Source: Spirochaetales bacterium (GTDB lineage: Bacteria; Spirochaetota; Spirochaetia; UBA9216). Taken from it: a stretch of 64,000 nucleotides of DNA. The notes below the pieces were generated by a model, which did not search any database, was not told the origin of the DNA, and saw only the letters and a list, made by a program, of their open reading frames with translations. The stretch covers positions 1 through 64,000 of the forward strand of contig JAEINK010000025.1 of assembly GCA_016342585.1 (NCBI GenBank), written 5' to 3'. This document shows, one piece after another, positions 25,755 to 34,739 of this stretch. How positions within the stretch are numbered: the first letter of the stretch is position 1; each line of letters opens with the position of its first letter. The translations under genes and the position numbers were made by a program.

Positions 25755-26606
25755 ATGGCTGAGAAACTCACCTTTCTTTCGAAAAATAAGATAAAATGCC
25801 CGGTTTGCGAGGCAAAATTTTCTCGGGAAGAGCTTTTCACCGGAAGGGGACGACTTATAGCCGGCGACTTAACAAATGAACTGCGAAGGTTATATGAACC
25901 TTCCCAGAAATATGGTGAGGTTTTTCCATTAATCTATACCCTGGATGTATGCCCCGAGTGTTATTACGCCTCCTTTCAATCGGATTTTACAGGGATTCCC
26001 GCCGATACGGCTTCCCAGTTATTTGAACATAAAAATGAGAGGATGGAATCTATAACGAAATTGGTGGGGGAGCTTGATTTTAATAATCCCAGAAGCCTGC
26101 GTGAAGGGGCGGCGAGTTACTATCTTGCTATGCACTCCTATGAATATTTTCCCTCATCTTTCAGCCCGGCTGTTAAACAGGGTTTATGTACCCTGCGGGC
26201 CGCCTGGTTGTTCAATGATCTTCATGCTAAATTTCCAAGTGATAATTATGATTATGTAGCCCGGATTTTTTATCGAAAGGCAGCTTTTTTCTATACCCAA
26301 TCGGTAGAGAATGAATCCTCCGGGAAGGAGAGTGTTGCCGAAGTTCCCCATTTGGGACCGGATCTTGATAAGAACTATGGTTATGACGGAATCCTGTATC
26401 TATCGGCCCTCCTGGAATATAAATATGGTTCCAAAGAGAACCTGGAGCTTCGCAGGGAGTCTCTCTCTACCGCAAAAAGGACAGTGGCAAGGATATTCGG
26501 AATGGGGAAGGCCTCAAAGAATAAACCGGCAGCCCTGCTTAACAACTCAAAAGACCTTCATGACCAGCTGACTAAGGAACTTGCAGAAGCGGGGGATGAT
26601 GCGTAG
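25755..26606 (+). CDS. DUF2225 zinc-binding protein
   Basis: The 283-residue protein has an N-terminal CPVC pair (about 15-18) and a CPECYYASFQSDF segment, the pattern of DUF2225, with helical TPR-like repeats afterwards (ASYYLAMHSYEYF, GLCTLRAAWLF, IFYRKAAFFYTQSVENE). Function is not established. It overlaps truA by 8 bp and lies 2 bp after acpS, so it belongs to the cdaA-priA operon. Confidence 0.85.
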   Translation: MAEKLTFLSKNKIKCPVCEAKFSREELFTGRGRLIAGDLTNELRRLYEPSQKYGEVFPLIYTLDVCPECYYASFQSDFTGIPADTASQLFEHKNERMESITKLVGELDFNNPRSLREGAASYYLAMHSYEYFPSSFSPAVKQGLCTLRAAWLFNDLHAKFPSDNYDYVARIFYRKAAFFYTQSVENESSGKESVAEVPHLGPDLDKNYGYDGILYLSALLEYKYGSKENLELRRESLSTAKRTVARIFGMGKASKNKPAALLNNSKDLHDQLTKELAEAGDDA

Positions 26607-27354
26607 GATTTTTATAACCATTGCCTACGACGGTACAGACTACTGCGGTTGGCAGATTCAGGATAATGGCATTACCGTTCAGCAAGAGGTTGAAAAGGCT
26701 TTGAGTCGGATCCACAAGGAGAAAACCCGGATCTTTGGTTCCGGAAGGACCGATTCGGGGGTTCATGCCCGAGGGCAGGTCGCCCATTTTGATTCCCCCA
26801 TGGATTCCATCCCCATTCACAAATACCCTCTGGCGATTAACGCCATTCTTCCCCGGGATATCCGGGTTACCGGATGCAGGGAGGAGTCTGTGGATCTTCA
26901 TGCACGGTTTAATGCCCGGGTCAGAATCTATCATTACTATTTACGGCCTGGTTTTGTATCGTTACCCGAAGAGAACAGGTTCTCCTGGGGCTTATATCAT
27001 CAGCCGAATCTTGTTGAGTTGAACAAAATGGCGGCTGTCGTTGCGGGAACCCACGATTTTACAGCTTTTGCGGCGCAGGGGGATCCCAATCCCTCCAAGG
27101 TGAGAAGGGTATTTACGAGTGCCTTTTATCCTCAAGGTAACTTCATTGTATACCGGATAGCGGGTACGGCCTTCCTCTGGCATATGGTTCGTTCTCTGGT
27201 TGGAACCATGGTTTATCTGGAAAAGGCTGGAGGAAACGGTGAAGGGATGGCCGCTATTCTTGAGAGCAGGGAAAGATGCCGGGCCGGAACAACCGCACCG
27301 GCCGGAGGACTATTTTTGGAAAAGGTACTATACGATGAAAACGCCCCTTACTGA
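26599..27354 (+). CDS. truA: tRNA pseudouridine(38-40) synthase TruA
   Basis: TruA isomerises uridines 38-40 in tRNA anticodon arms. The catalytic Asp is in GSGRTDSGVHARGQVAHF, and the family strands IAYDGTDYCGWQ, FNARVRIYHYYLR, GTHDFTAFAA and FLWHMVRSLVGTMV are present. Two adjacent ATGs (26596, 26599) follow the G-rich GCGGGGG; the second has the better spacing. An in-frame TTG at 26581 is less likely. It overlaps DUF2225 at its start and the uracil-DNA glycosylase gene by 20 bp at its end. Confidence 0.94.
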   Translation: MRRIFITIAYDGTDYCGWQIQDNGITVQQEVEKALSRIHKEKTRIFGSGRTDSGVHARGQVAHFDSPMDSIPIHKYPLAINAILPRDIRVTGCREESVDLHARFNARVRIYHYYLRPGFVSLPEENRFSWGLYHQPNLVELNKMAAVVAGTHDFTAFAAQGDPNPSKVRRVFTSAFYPQGNFIVYRIAGTAFLWHMVRSLVGTMVYLEKAGGNGEGMAAILESRERCRAGTTAPAGGLFLEKVLYDENAPY

Positions 27355-28141
27355 CTATTGGAAACTCCTGGAAAATATGGAGGATTACCTTAAAGACGGA
27401 ATCAGGAAGAATCACCCCGAACCACCGCTTCTTGGAAGAGGCGGGCATTTAGTAAAGGATGAAATCTATCAGTCAGCCGCCTCTGGAGTTATGGATGGAC
27501 CTGACGATGGGGGAGATGATGGTTTTACACGGGAGACTTCCCATGCAGACCATTCCATCTTTCCCGGGAGTGGGGCCTCCCTCTCCCTGGATATAATTGC
27601 AAGCCAGGTCGCCTCCTGCCGGGGATGCCGACTTGCGGAAACCAGGAATATGGTTGTTCCGGGAGAGGGTGTTCAGTCCAGACCCCTTGTCCTGATCATT
27701 GGCGAGGCTCCTGGTGGTGATGAGGATCAAACCGGTCACCCCTTCGTGGGAAAGGCTGGTAAGTATCTGGATAAATGGCTTGAGTCTATCGGCCTTTCAC
27801 GAAACACGAACTGTTTTATCGGAAACATTATTAAATGCAGACCCCCGCAGAACAGGGATCCTCAGCCTGATGAGATATCTGCCTGTAAACCCTACCTGGA
27901 TATGCAGATTCAAACTCTGAGGCCCGCTTCAATCCTTACACTCGGCAGGATAGCTTCTCAAATCCTGATTGGCAGTGAAGAGGGGATCGGTAAGCTGAGG
28001 GGAAAAACCTACTCCTATATGGATATCCCCCTGATCCCGACCTATCATCCCAGTGGGGTTTTAAGAAACCCCGAGTACAAGAGGGATGTCTGGGATGACC
28101 TCAAGAGGCTGCGCAGCCTGATTGATCCCCTGGAGCAGTAG
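27335..28141 (+). CDS. Uracil-DNA glycosylase, family 4/5 type with 4Fe-4S site
   Basis: The catalytic domain begins near residue 90 with CRGC, followed by the motif GEAPGGDEDQTGHPFVGKAG, NIIKCRPPQNRDP, SACKPYL and the late IPTYHPSGVLRNP. The four cysteines fit the iron-sulfur cluster of family 4 enzymes, which excise uracil from DNA. An acidic, probably unstructured extension of about 85 residues precedes the domain, longer than in thermophilic homologues. The ATG at 27335 is chosen because a longer open frame overlaps truA deeply and has no family match. It ends 4 bp before priA. Confidence 0.92.
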   Translation: MKTPLTDYWKLLENMEDYLKDGIRKNHPEPPLLGRGGHLVKDEIYQSAASGVMDGPDDGGDDGFTRETSHADHSIFPGSGASLSLDIIASQVASCRGCRLAETRNMVVPGEGVQSRPLVLIIGEAPGGDEDQTGHPFVGKAGKYLDKWLESIGLSRNTNCFIGNIIKCRPPQNRDPQPDEISACKPYLDMQIQTLRPASILTLGRIASQILIGSEEGIGKLRGKTYSYMDIPLIPTYHPSGVLRNPEYKRDVWDDLKRLRSLIDPLEQ

Positions 28142-28145
28142 GTAA

Positions 28146-30092
28146 ATGTACCTTCAAATCGTTTTTAACCTTCCCCTGCAAGGGCCCTTCTCCTATTTAC
28201 TCCCCGAAGATATGGAGGCTCATATTGGTTTCCGGATCGAAGCCATGTTCGGCCGCCGGAAACTTACAGGTTTTGTCGTCGGGACCTCTGAAGAGCGCCC
28301 GGCAGGAGATTTTCAGATAAAACCTATAATCCGGGCTATCGACAAGGCTCCGGTTTTTACGATAAGTCAGGTAGATCTCTCTGAATGGATGGCGGCTACC
28401 TATTTCTGTACACCCGGGGAAGCCCTTTCGGCCATGCTTCCGGGAGGACGAAGGGAATCCTTACCCCCTGTTTTAGGTACTTATGAACTCCCCGGGCACC
28501 GGGATTTTAAACTTTCCGAACCTCAGAACAGGGCTGTTGAGGGGATCCTCAAAGCCGATGAAGGCCTGTTTTACATACATGGTATTACCGGTTCGGGAAA
28601 AACCGAGGTTTTTTTAACAGCCGCAGAAGGGATCCTTGCTGAAGGAAAGAGTGTCATCTATCTTGTTCCCGAAATCGCCCTTACCAGACAGTTGATTGCA
28701 GAAGTTGAGGAGCGTTTCGGCTCCGGAACAGCTATCCTCCATTCACGGTTGAGCCCTTCTCAGAGGTATGCCCAGTGGCTCCGGATCATGTCCGGTGAAG
28801 CCCGGATGGTCATCGGAGTGCGGAGTGCCATTTTTGCTCCTGTTCTGAATTTGGGCCTGATTATCGTGGATGAGGAGCATGAGGGGGCCTATAAATCCGA
28901 GGCGACCCCCCGATATCATGCCCGACAGGTGGCCATGTACAGGGGAAAGAAGGAGAAGGCGCGTGTGGTGATGGGAAGTGCTACTCCTTCTATTGAGGCC
29001 TATCACCTCTTTCATAACGGGGGTATGGCCCTTTACAGTCTGACCGAGCGGCTTGCCGGCGGGGGTATGCCTGAGATCGAGGTTGTGGATATGAAGTCCC
29101 GGCAGGGTGGACTCTCCAATGAACTCATCCATGAGATACGGGAGACCAAGGCCAGGGGAAAACAGACGATACTCTTTCTTAACAGGCGTGGATTTTCCTA
29201 TTTTTTCCATTGCAAAAGCTGCGGTTATGAAATGGTCTGCCGGAATTGTTCGGTGAATCTGACCTATCATAAGGGGCGGGAAAGGATGGTCTGTCACTAT
29301 TGCGGTTTCAACCAGAAGCCCGTTGAGGTCTGTCCTGAATGTGGAAGTCTCGATGTGGGGTATTCCGGCTTTGGAACCGAGTTGGTGGAAGAGGAGGTCT
29401 CCCGGCTCTTTCCCGATCTCAAGGTGGCCCGTCTGGATACGGATACTGCGAAAAAAAAAGGGGCTTTGGAGACCATCCTGGAAGAGTTTCGAGCAGGGAG
29501 TACGGACATCCTTTTAGGGACCCAGATGGTCGCCAAAGGCTTGAACTTCCCCGGTGTCAGGCTTGTCGGGATTGTCATGGCAGATACGGGGCTTCATATG
29601 CCTGATTTCAGGGCGGCAGAACGAATTTTCTCTCTTCTAATGCAGGTTTCCGGCCGGGCAGGCAGGTATACCGATGATGGTAAAGTCATCATCCAATCCT
29701 ACAAACCGGACCATCCGGCCATCAGTTATGCAAAGAGAGGGGATCTTGAGGGGTTTTATAAAAAGGAGCTGGAGACAAGAAAAATGCTTGGTTTTCCTCC
29801 CTTTTCCCGGCTATTTAGAATTACATTTCGTGGTAAAGACAAGCGAAAAACCGAAAATGCAATTGGTGATATGAGTCAGGAGCTTCAGGCCTCTGCGGAT
29901 AATATTTTTGAGATAATGGGGCCTTCCGAGTGTCCTCTCTCCATCATATCCGGGAATTTCAGATTTCATATGCTGCTCAGAACTCAGCAGCCTCAGGCCT
30001 GCCGGCGAATAATCTGGGATGTCTATGCACGAATGCAGCGTCCCTCCGGGATGTATATTGAAATCGATTCGGACCCGATTTCTCTTTTGTAA
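28146..30092 (+). CDS. priA: Primosomal helicase PriA
   Basis: PriA restarts stalled replication forks by loading the replicative helicase. It shows Walker A HGITGSGKTEVF, the DEEHEGAYK box, GSATPSIEAYH, LFLNRRGFSYF, the eight-Cys zinc domain (CKSCGYEMVCRNC and CHYCGF...CPECGS), GTQMVAKGLNFPGV and QVSGRAGR. At 648 residues it is shorter than the E. coli protein (732), mainly in the N-terminal DNA-binding part, as in other short bacterial PriA. It is the last gene of the cdaA run before the hybrid kinase. Confidence 0.95.
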   Translation: MYLQIVFNLPLQGPFSYLLPEDMEAHIGFRIEAMFGRRKLTGFVVGTSEERPAGDFQIKPIIRAIDKAPVFTISQVDLSEWMAATYFCTPGEALSAMLPGGRRESLPPVLGTYELPGHRDFKLSEPQNRAVEGILKADEGLFYIHGITGSGKTEVFLTAAEGILAEGKSVIYLVPEIALTRQLIAEVEERFGSGTAILHSRLSPSQRYAQWLRIMSGEARMVIGVRSAIFAPVLNLGLIIVDEEHEGAYKSEATPRYHARQVAMYRGKKEKARVVMGSATPSIEAYHLFHNGGMALYSLTERLAGGGMPEIEVVDMKSRQGGLSNELIHEIRETKARGKQTILFLNRRGFSYFFHCKSCGYEMVCRNCSVNLTYHKGRERMVCHYCGFNQKPVEVCPECGSLDVGYSGFGTELVEEEVSRLFPDLKVARLDTDTAKKKGALETILEEFRAGSTDILLGTQMVAKGLNFPGVRLVGIVMADTGLHMPDFRAAERIFSLLMQVSGRAGRYTDDGKVIIQSYKPDHPAISYAKRGDLEGFYKKELETRKMLGFPPFSRLFRITFRGKDKRKTENAIGDMSQELQASADNIFEIMGPSECPLSIISGNFRFHMLLRTQQPQACRRIIWDVYARMQRPSGMYIEIDSDPISLL

Positions 30093-30115
30093 TATATTGA
30101 AAGCTGTGTTATGAT
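30087..30115 (+). promoter_or_regulatory. Promoter overlapping the apparent ATG of the hybrid kinase gene
   Basis: TTGTAA (30087-30092), a 17-nt spacer and TATGAT (30110-30115) predict a start near 30122. The -10 contains the ATG at 30111, so a message from this promoter would not include that codon. Confidence 0.5.
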
Positions 30116-30146
30116 TTGGTCAGTAAAAAAACAGATATCTAAATTT

Positions 30147-30161
30147 GGAGGAGCGGTCATT
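30147..30161 (+). promoter_or_regulatory. Strong ribosome-binding site pointing to an ATT start codon
   Basis: GGAGGAG (30147-30153) is followed after 5 nt by ATT (30159-30161) in the kinase frame. No ATG, GTG or TTG in that frame lies within range. The spacing is ideal and the ATG at 30111 has no comparable site. Confidence 0.5.
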
Positions 30162-33100
30162 CGCAAAAGAACCCACTCGTTTAAAGCCTCAATTTATCTC
30201 ATAATCATTTTTATCGTTGTTTTTTTATCGGCAATGACAATAGTTTCTGTTTTTTCATTCTTAAAATTCGAATCCTTACGTGAGAAGAAGTTTATTGCAC
30301 AAATTGAAAGGCAATGGATTGTCTCTCAATTGAGAATGCGGGCCGATGGTTTTGAGGGGGCTATAGAGACGGCTCAGCTGCTTCTTGGAGAAGAGCAAAA
30401 ATTCAATAGTTCCGAGGTCCTTGACCATCTCAATCGTGGTTTTTCTGATGAAAGTTATATGGTCCTTGTCTTGTCGGATACGGGGGAACGTTTCTATCAG
30501 GATAACTCTTTTAAAGCAGAGTTTGGTATCAAAAAACTCCTGGAGGGGCAGGTTAATTTTCCATTACGAAATGATCGATTGATTGATTATTACTTCATGG
30601 AAGGGGGAGTCGAGAGTCCTGCTGTACTCTATGTCAGGGCCCTGCCTGAATGGGGTTTGGTCTATGCCATTGCCGGAAGGACTGACTCTTCCGACATTCA
30701 CTTCGATGAATCGGCAAAATCCCTTATTAGGGAACAATTCAATAATACAATACTCTTTGCCCTACTTGCCTTTTTCATTGTTTCTTCAGGTGCTGTCATA
30801 ATAATCCTCAGGTTTAATAGAAAATTTTCCTTATATATAGAAAATATTCTGATTTTTTTCAGGCAGGTCTCTGATTCCGATACAGAGGAGCTTTATATCC
30901 CCCTGGGGTATTCGGAATTTCAGATTCTGGCCGGGGCCGCCGTTAAAATGACCCGTGAGCTCAAGCAGAATGTTGAATCAAGGTTGAAGGCTGAGGAAGA
31001 GAAAACACTTATTCTGAACTCGGTGAATGAAGGGATCATACTGCTTGATCGTGATTTTGCGATTTTAGATGTCAATCCTGCTGCTGAAAAAATGTACTCG
31101 ATGGCGAGGGATAAACTGATTGGAAAAAAATGTTATGAGGTTATGGGGAATACCAGAGAGGTCTGTAAAAACTGTGGTGTTGCCACTATTCTTCAGGGGC
31201 GGGAATCCTATAATCTTGAGATACTTGGCCCGGATGGAAGAGTATACTATGAGGGGTTTACCCCCATTCTCAAGGATAATGAAGTCGAAGGGATAGTACT
31301 GATTTTTACTGATATTACGGATATCAAGAAAAAACAGGAAGAGATAGAAAAGAGTGAAAAGAATTTGAAAGTAACACTCTCTTCAATCGGGGATGCCGTT
31401 ATTTCGACAGATAAATGGGGATTTATCAAGATGATGAATCCTCATGCCTGTGAGCTCACCGGCTGGCAGGAAGAGAAGGCCCTTGGAGTGAACATAGATG
31501 TTGTCTATTCCACGATTCATAGCATAACAGGGGAATCCCTTGTCAATCCGGTTGCCATGGTAATAAAAAGTGGTCAGAAAATATCTGAATCAAAATATCA
31601 GCACCTGGTGACCGCCGGGGGAGAGCTTATCCCTGTTTCACATACGGTGTCACCTATCCTGGTCGACGGAAAGGGGATCTCCGGTGTTATTCTCGTTTTC
31701 AGGGACATCTCAAGAGATAATGAGCGAAATAAACAGTTGGCTCAGGCCGAATTTGTCCTGGAAAACTCTCCTGAAGAGATCTATTTTCTCGATAAACAGG
31801 GACGTTTTTTCTATGCAAACCACAAAGCCCGGGAAGCATATAGTTTAGCTAACCAGGGTGTTGGGAATGTATCAATTTTTAATGTGAATCCCTCCTATAA
31901 TATTGAGGAATTCAATAATGAGCAGCAGGTTCTCCTTGCTGAAGGTTCCATACATAAGGAGTATTCAAGGAGCACCACTGACGGCACTCAATGTTATATA
32001 AATAGCCGCTCCTTTTTAATCACACGTGGTGGCGAGTGGCTGCGATGTGTCTTTGAACATGATATAACCGAAAAGAAAAGGATGGAATCGCAGCTGTTGC
32101 AGGGGCAGAAGATGCAGGCTGTTGGTCAGCTTGTCGGCGGTATTGCCCACGATTTTAACAACCTCCTCTGTGGAATCCTGGGCTATGCGGAGGTCCTGGC
32201 AAAAAAGGTGGAGGATAATCCTCGGGCTGTAAAATATGCCAACACAATTTTCCGGACGGCCACACGGGCCACAACCCTGACCGGACAGCTTCTTGCATTT
32301 TCACATAACAAGGATTATGTCTTGGAACCGATGGATGTCCATGACTGTATCAATGATACGGTAAGGCTTTTAATTCGGAGTATTGATAAAAGGATCATAA
32401 TCCGAAGGGCGCTCGACGCTGATGAATCGATCATCACAGGAGATTCAACTCAGCTTCAGAATGCCTTTCTGAATCTAGGAATAAATGCGAGAGACGCTAT
32501 GCCGGATGGCGGTCTCCTAAGGATAACCACCGAGAGAATCCAACTGGATGGAACAAATAACCGATATAATCAGGATAACCTTGAAAGGGGTGAGTATATT
32601 ATGGTTCGGTTCATGGATGATGGTATCGGGATGGATATTGATGTGGCTGGAAAAATATTCGATCCATTTTTCACTACCAAGGAGATTGGTGAAGGGACCG
32701 GACTTGGGCTTGCTGCTGTCTATGGCACCGTTAAAAAACATGGGGGCGATATCTCAGTCAGCAGTGACCCGGGGAATGGTTCGGAATTCAGGGTTCTCCT
32801 GCCTTTAAGTAAAAACAGTGTGTTAAACCCATTGTTGGTTGAGGAGGAATCCCCCCCTCCTGTTGCCTCCGGAGGGACCATTCTTGTTGTTGATGATGAG
32901 GATGTTCTTACTTCCCTTCTTCAGCAATACCTGGAAGAGAATGGTTTCAATGTATTGATAGCTTCCAATGGAAAAATAGCCCTGGATCTTTACTCCTCCC
33001 ACAGGGATGAGATAAAATGTGTAATTATGGATATAATAATGCCTGTTATGGATGGGTATACGGCTCTTCGGGAGATACGGAAGATCAATCCTGATAGTAA

Positions 33101-33239
33101 GGTCATCGTTGTATCCGGATTTTCGGGAGAGGAAGGGGCGGATAAAATTGCTGAAACCGGAGCGACAGCCTTCATTAAAAAGCCTTATAAAATCGCGAAT
33201 CTTCTAAAAACCATGAATGAAATAATCGAGGATGAATAA
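30159..33239 (+). CDS. Hybrid sensor histidine kinase, membrane sensor-PAS x3-HisKA-HATPase-receiver
   Basis: Counting from the ATT start, a membrane segment lies at about 12-32, then a periplasmic sensor of about 160 residues and a second segment near 198-215. Three PAS domains follow; the first has a Cys pair in EVCKNCGVATIL. The H-box GGIAHDFNNLL has its His at 664, the ATPase part has NLGINARDAM, DDGIG and GTGLGLAAV, and the C-terminal receiver has VVDDED, Asp958 in VIMDIIMP and KKPYK. It would pass phosphate from its own His to its receiver or to a partner. The start is uncertain: ATT at 30159 with GGAGGAG, or ATG at 30111 (16 residues longer). No dedicated response regulator gene is adjacent. 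Confidence 0.85.
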   Translation: MRKRTHSFKASIYLIIIFIVVFLSAMTIVSVFSFLKFESLREKKFIAQIERQWIVSQLRMRADGFEGAIETAQLLLGEEQKFNSSEVLDHLNRGFSDESYMVLVLSDTGERFYQDNSFKAEFGIKKLLEGQVNFPLRNDRLIDYYFMEGGVESPAVLYVRALPEWGLVYAIAGRTDSSDIHFDESAKSLIREQFNNTILFALLAFFIVSSGAVIIILRFNRKFSLYIENILIFFRQVSDSDTEELYIPLGYSEFQILAGAAVKMTRELKQNVESRLKAEEEKTLILNSVNEGIILLDRDFAILDVNPAAEKMYSMARDKLIGKKCYEVMGNTREVCKNCGVATILQGRESYNLEILGPDGRVYYEGFTPILKDNEVEGIVLIFTDITDIKKKQEEIEKSEKNLKVTLSSIGDAVISTDKWGFIKMMNPHACELTGWQEEKALGVNIDVVYSTIHSITGESLVNPVAMVIKSGQKISESKYQHLVTAGGELIPVSHTVSPILVDGKGISGVILVFRDISRDNERNKQLAQAEFVLENSPEEIYFLDKQGRFFYANHKAREAYSLANQGVGNVSIFNVNPSYNIEEFNNEQQVLLAEGSIHKEYSRSTTDGTQCYINSRSFLITRGGEWLRCVFEHDITEKKRMESQLLQGQKMQAVGQLVGGIAHDFNNLLCGILGYAEVLAKKVEDNPRAVKYANTIFRTATRATTLTGQLLAFSHNKDYVLEPMDVHDCINDTVRLLIRSIDKRIIIRRALDADESIITGDSTQLQNAFLNLGINARDAMPDGGLLRITTERIQLDGTNNRYNQDNLERGEYIMVRFMDDGIGMDIDVAGKIFDPFFTTKEIGEGTGLGLAAVYGTVKKHGGDISVSSDPGNGSEFRVLLPLSKNSVLNPLLVEEESPPPVASGGTILVVDDEDVLTSLLQQYLEENGFNVLIASNGKIALDLYSSHRDEIKCVIMDIIMPVMDGYTALREIRKINPDSKVIVVSGFSGEEGADKIAETGATAFIKKPYKIANLLKTMNEIIEDE

Positions 33240-33263
33240 ACAGTCGGCAAACTCTAATCTTAA

Positions 33264-33292
33264 TTGTCTTTTTCAACCTTTTTTGATATATT
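33264..33292 (+). promoter_or_regulatory. Predicted leaderless promoter of def-fmt-PASTA
   Basis: TTGTCT (33264-33269), a 17-nt spacer and TATATT (33287-33292) stand 6 nt before the ATG at 33299. No Shine-Dalgarno sequence is present. Confidence 0.6.
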
Positions 33293-33298
33293 CCTACT

Positions 33299-33796
33299 AT
33301 GATGGAAGTAGTAACTTTGGGATGTGAGGAGGAGGCTGTTCTTAAGGGAACCGCCACACTCATTTCCGACATAGACGAGAAAATAGAAAGTTTTGCTCAT
33401 GCGATGATTGAAAGTATGATCGAAAGCGATGGTATAGGGCTTGCCGGGCCACAGGTTAATTTTCCCAAAAGAATTTTTGTAACCAAAGCCCCGGGTGATG
33501 AAGCCCGGATTTTTATTAATCCGGAGATTATTCAAACCTCCATGGATGTCGGGGGGTATGAAGAGGGGTGTCTTTCCGTTCCCGGAGTATATGCGGAGGT
33601 CATGAGGCCCCTGTCGATTACCATTCAGGCCTGGAATGAAAAGGGAAAACCCTTCAGACTTGATGCTGATGGAATACTTGCCCGGGTTATACAGCATGAG
33701 TATGATCATCTTAAGGGGGTTCTTTTTATTGATCACCTTAATGATAAGAAAAGGCAGCGCGTTCTGAAGATATATAACAGGAGAAATGGCCGTTAA
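33299..33796 (+). CDS. def: Peptide deformylase
   Basis: Def removes the formyl group from nascent proteins. All three motifs are intact: GIGLAGPQ, EEGCLSVPG (metal Cys) and QHEYDHLKGVLF (two metal His and catalytic Glu). The length of 165 is normal. The coding region opens with ATGATG; the first ATG is 6 nt after a -10 hexamer. It overlaps fmt by one base (TAATG), the usual def-fmt pairing. Confidence 0.95.
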   Translation: MMEVVTLGCEEEAVLKGTATLISDIDEKIESFAHAMIESMIESDGIGLAGPQVNFPKRIFVTKAPGDEARIFINPEIIQTSMDVGGYEEGCLSVPGVYAEVMRPLSITIQAWNEKGKPFRLDADGILARVIQHEYDHLKGVLFIDHLNDKKRQRVLKIYNRRNGR

Positions 33797-34737
33797 TGAG
33801 GATTCTTTTTGCCGGTAGTCCCGGGATAGCTGTACCTTCTCTGGAAGCCCTTGCCGAAAGCCGGCATGAGGTTGTCGGGGTTTTGACTAATCCCGATGCG
33901 GTTCGGGGCCGGGGCAGAAATGCCTGTGTTACCCATGTTAAGGAGATTGGTGTTGATCTGGGATATCCGATAATCCAGCCGAGAAAACTGGATGCAGAAG
34001 TTCGCGAGGAGGTAGCTGCCCTAAAGCCGGACATTCTGGTGGCGGTGGCCTATGGCAGGATCTTTGGTCCCAAATTCCTTGATCTTTTTCCCCTGGGTGG
34101 TTTAAACCTACACCCCTCTCTTCTGCCAAAATATCGTGGATGCAGTCCAGTGAATGCGGCAATCCTTCACGGCGATTCCAAATCCGGTGTAACTATACAG
34201 AGACTTGCCCATGAAATGGATAGCGGGGAGATTCTGAAGCAGGAGATATATCCCCTGAAAGGGAATGAAAAAGCGGATAAGCTGCTCGATATTTTTTCTG
34301 AAATAGGAGCAAGGCTCCTGATAGAAACTCTTGATGAGATTGAATCCGGAACTATAGAAGGCCATGCCCAGGATGAGGCGGATGTCTCCTTTTGTACTTT
34401 TATTAAAAAAGAGGACGGGTTGATACCCTGGGTAAGCTCTGCTGTTGAGATTGATCGTATGGCCAGGGCCTACTGCCCCTGGCCGGGAATTTATACAACT
34501 TTCAAAGGGCAGAAACTTAACATTGCGGATGTATCCGTATATACTGGGGATCTTACTTTTAATAATTCCGAACCTGGAAAGGTTCTTGGTATTGATAAAA
34601 ATGAGGGAATTCTAATACAAACAGGAGACGGTATTCTTGCTGCATTAAGCCTGCAGCTCCAGGCCCGCAAGGCTATGGATTTCAAGTCGTTTTTAAACGG
34701 CAATAAAGATTTTACCGGTTCTTTACTTGGAGGCTGA
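33796..34737 (+). CDS. fmt: Methionyl-tRNA formyltransferase
   Basis: Fmt formylates initiator Met-tRNA. The N-terminal Rossmann part starts MRILFAGSPGIAVPSLEAL and contains LNLHPSLLPKYRGCSPV and TIQRLAHEMDSGEIL, which hold the catalytic Asn/His/Asp set. The C-terminal tRNA-binding part (about 205-313) includes ARAYCPWPGIYTTF. The length of 313 is typical. It is coupled to def by the TAATG overlap and lies 2 bp before the PASTA gene. Confidence 0.95.
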   Translation: MRILFAGSPGIAVPSLEALAESRHEVVGVLTNPDAVRGRGRNACVTHVKEIGVDLGYPIIQPRKLDAEVREEVAALKPDILVAVAYGRIFGPKFLDLFPLGGLNLHPSLLPKYRGCSPVNAAILHGDSKSGVTIQRLAHEMDSGEILKQEIYPLKGNEKADKLLDIFSEIGARLLIETLDEIESGTIEGHAQDEADVSFCTFIKKEDGLIPWVSSAVEIDRMARAYCPWPGIYTTFKGQKLNIADVSVYTGDLTFNNSEPGKVLGIDKNEGILIQTGDGILAALSLQLQARKAMDFKSFLNGNKDFTGSLLGG

Positions 34738-34739
34738 AA

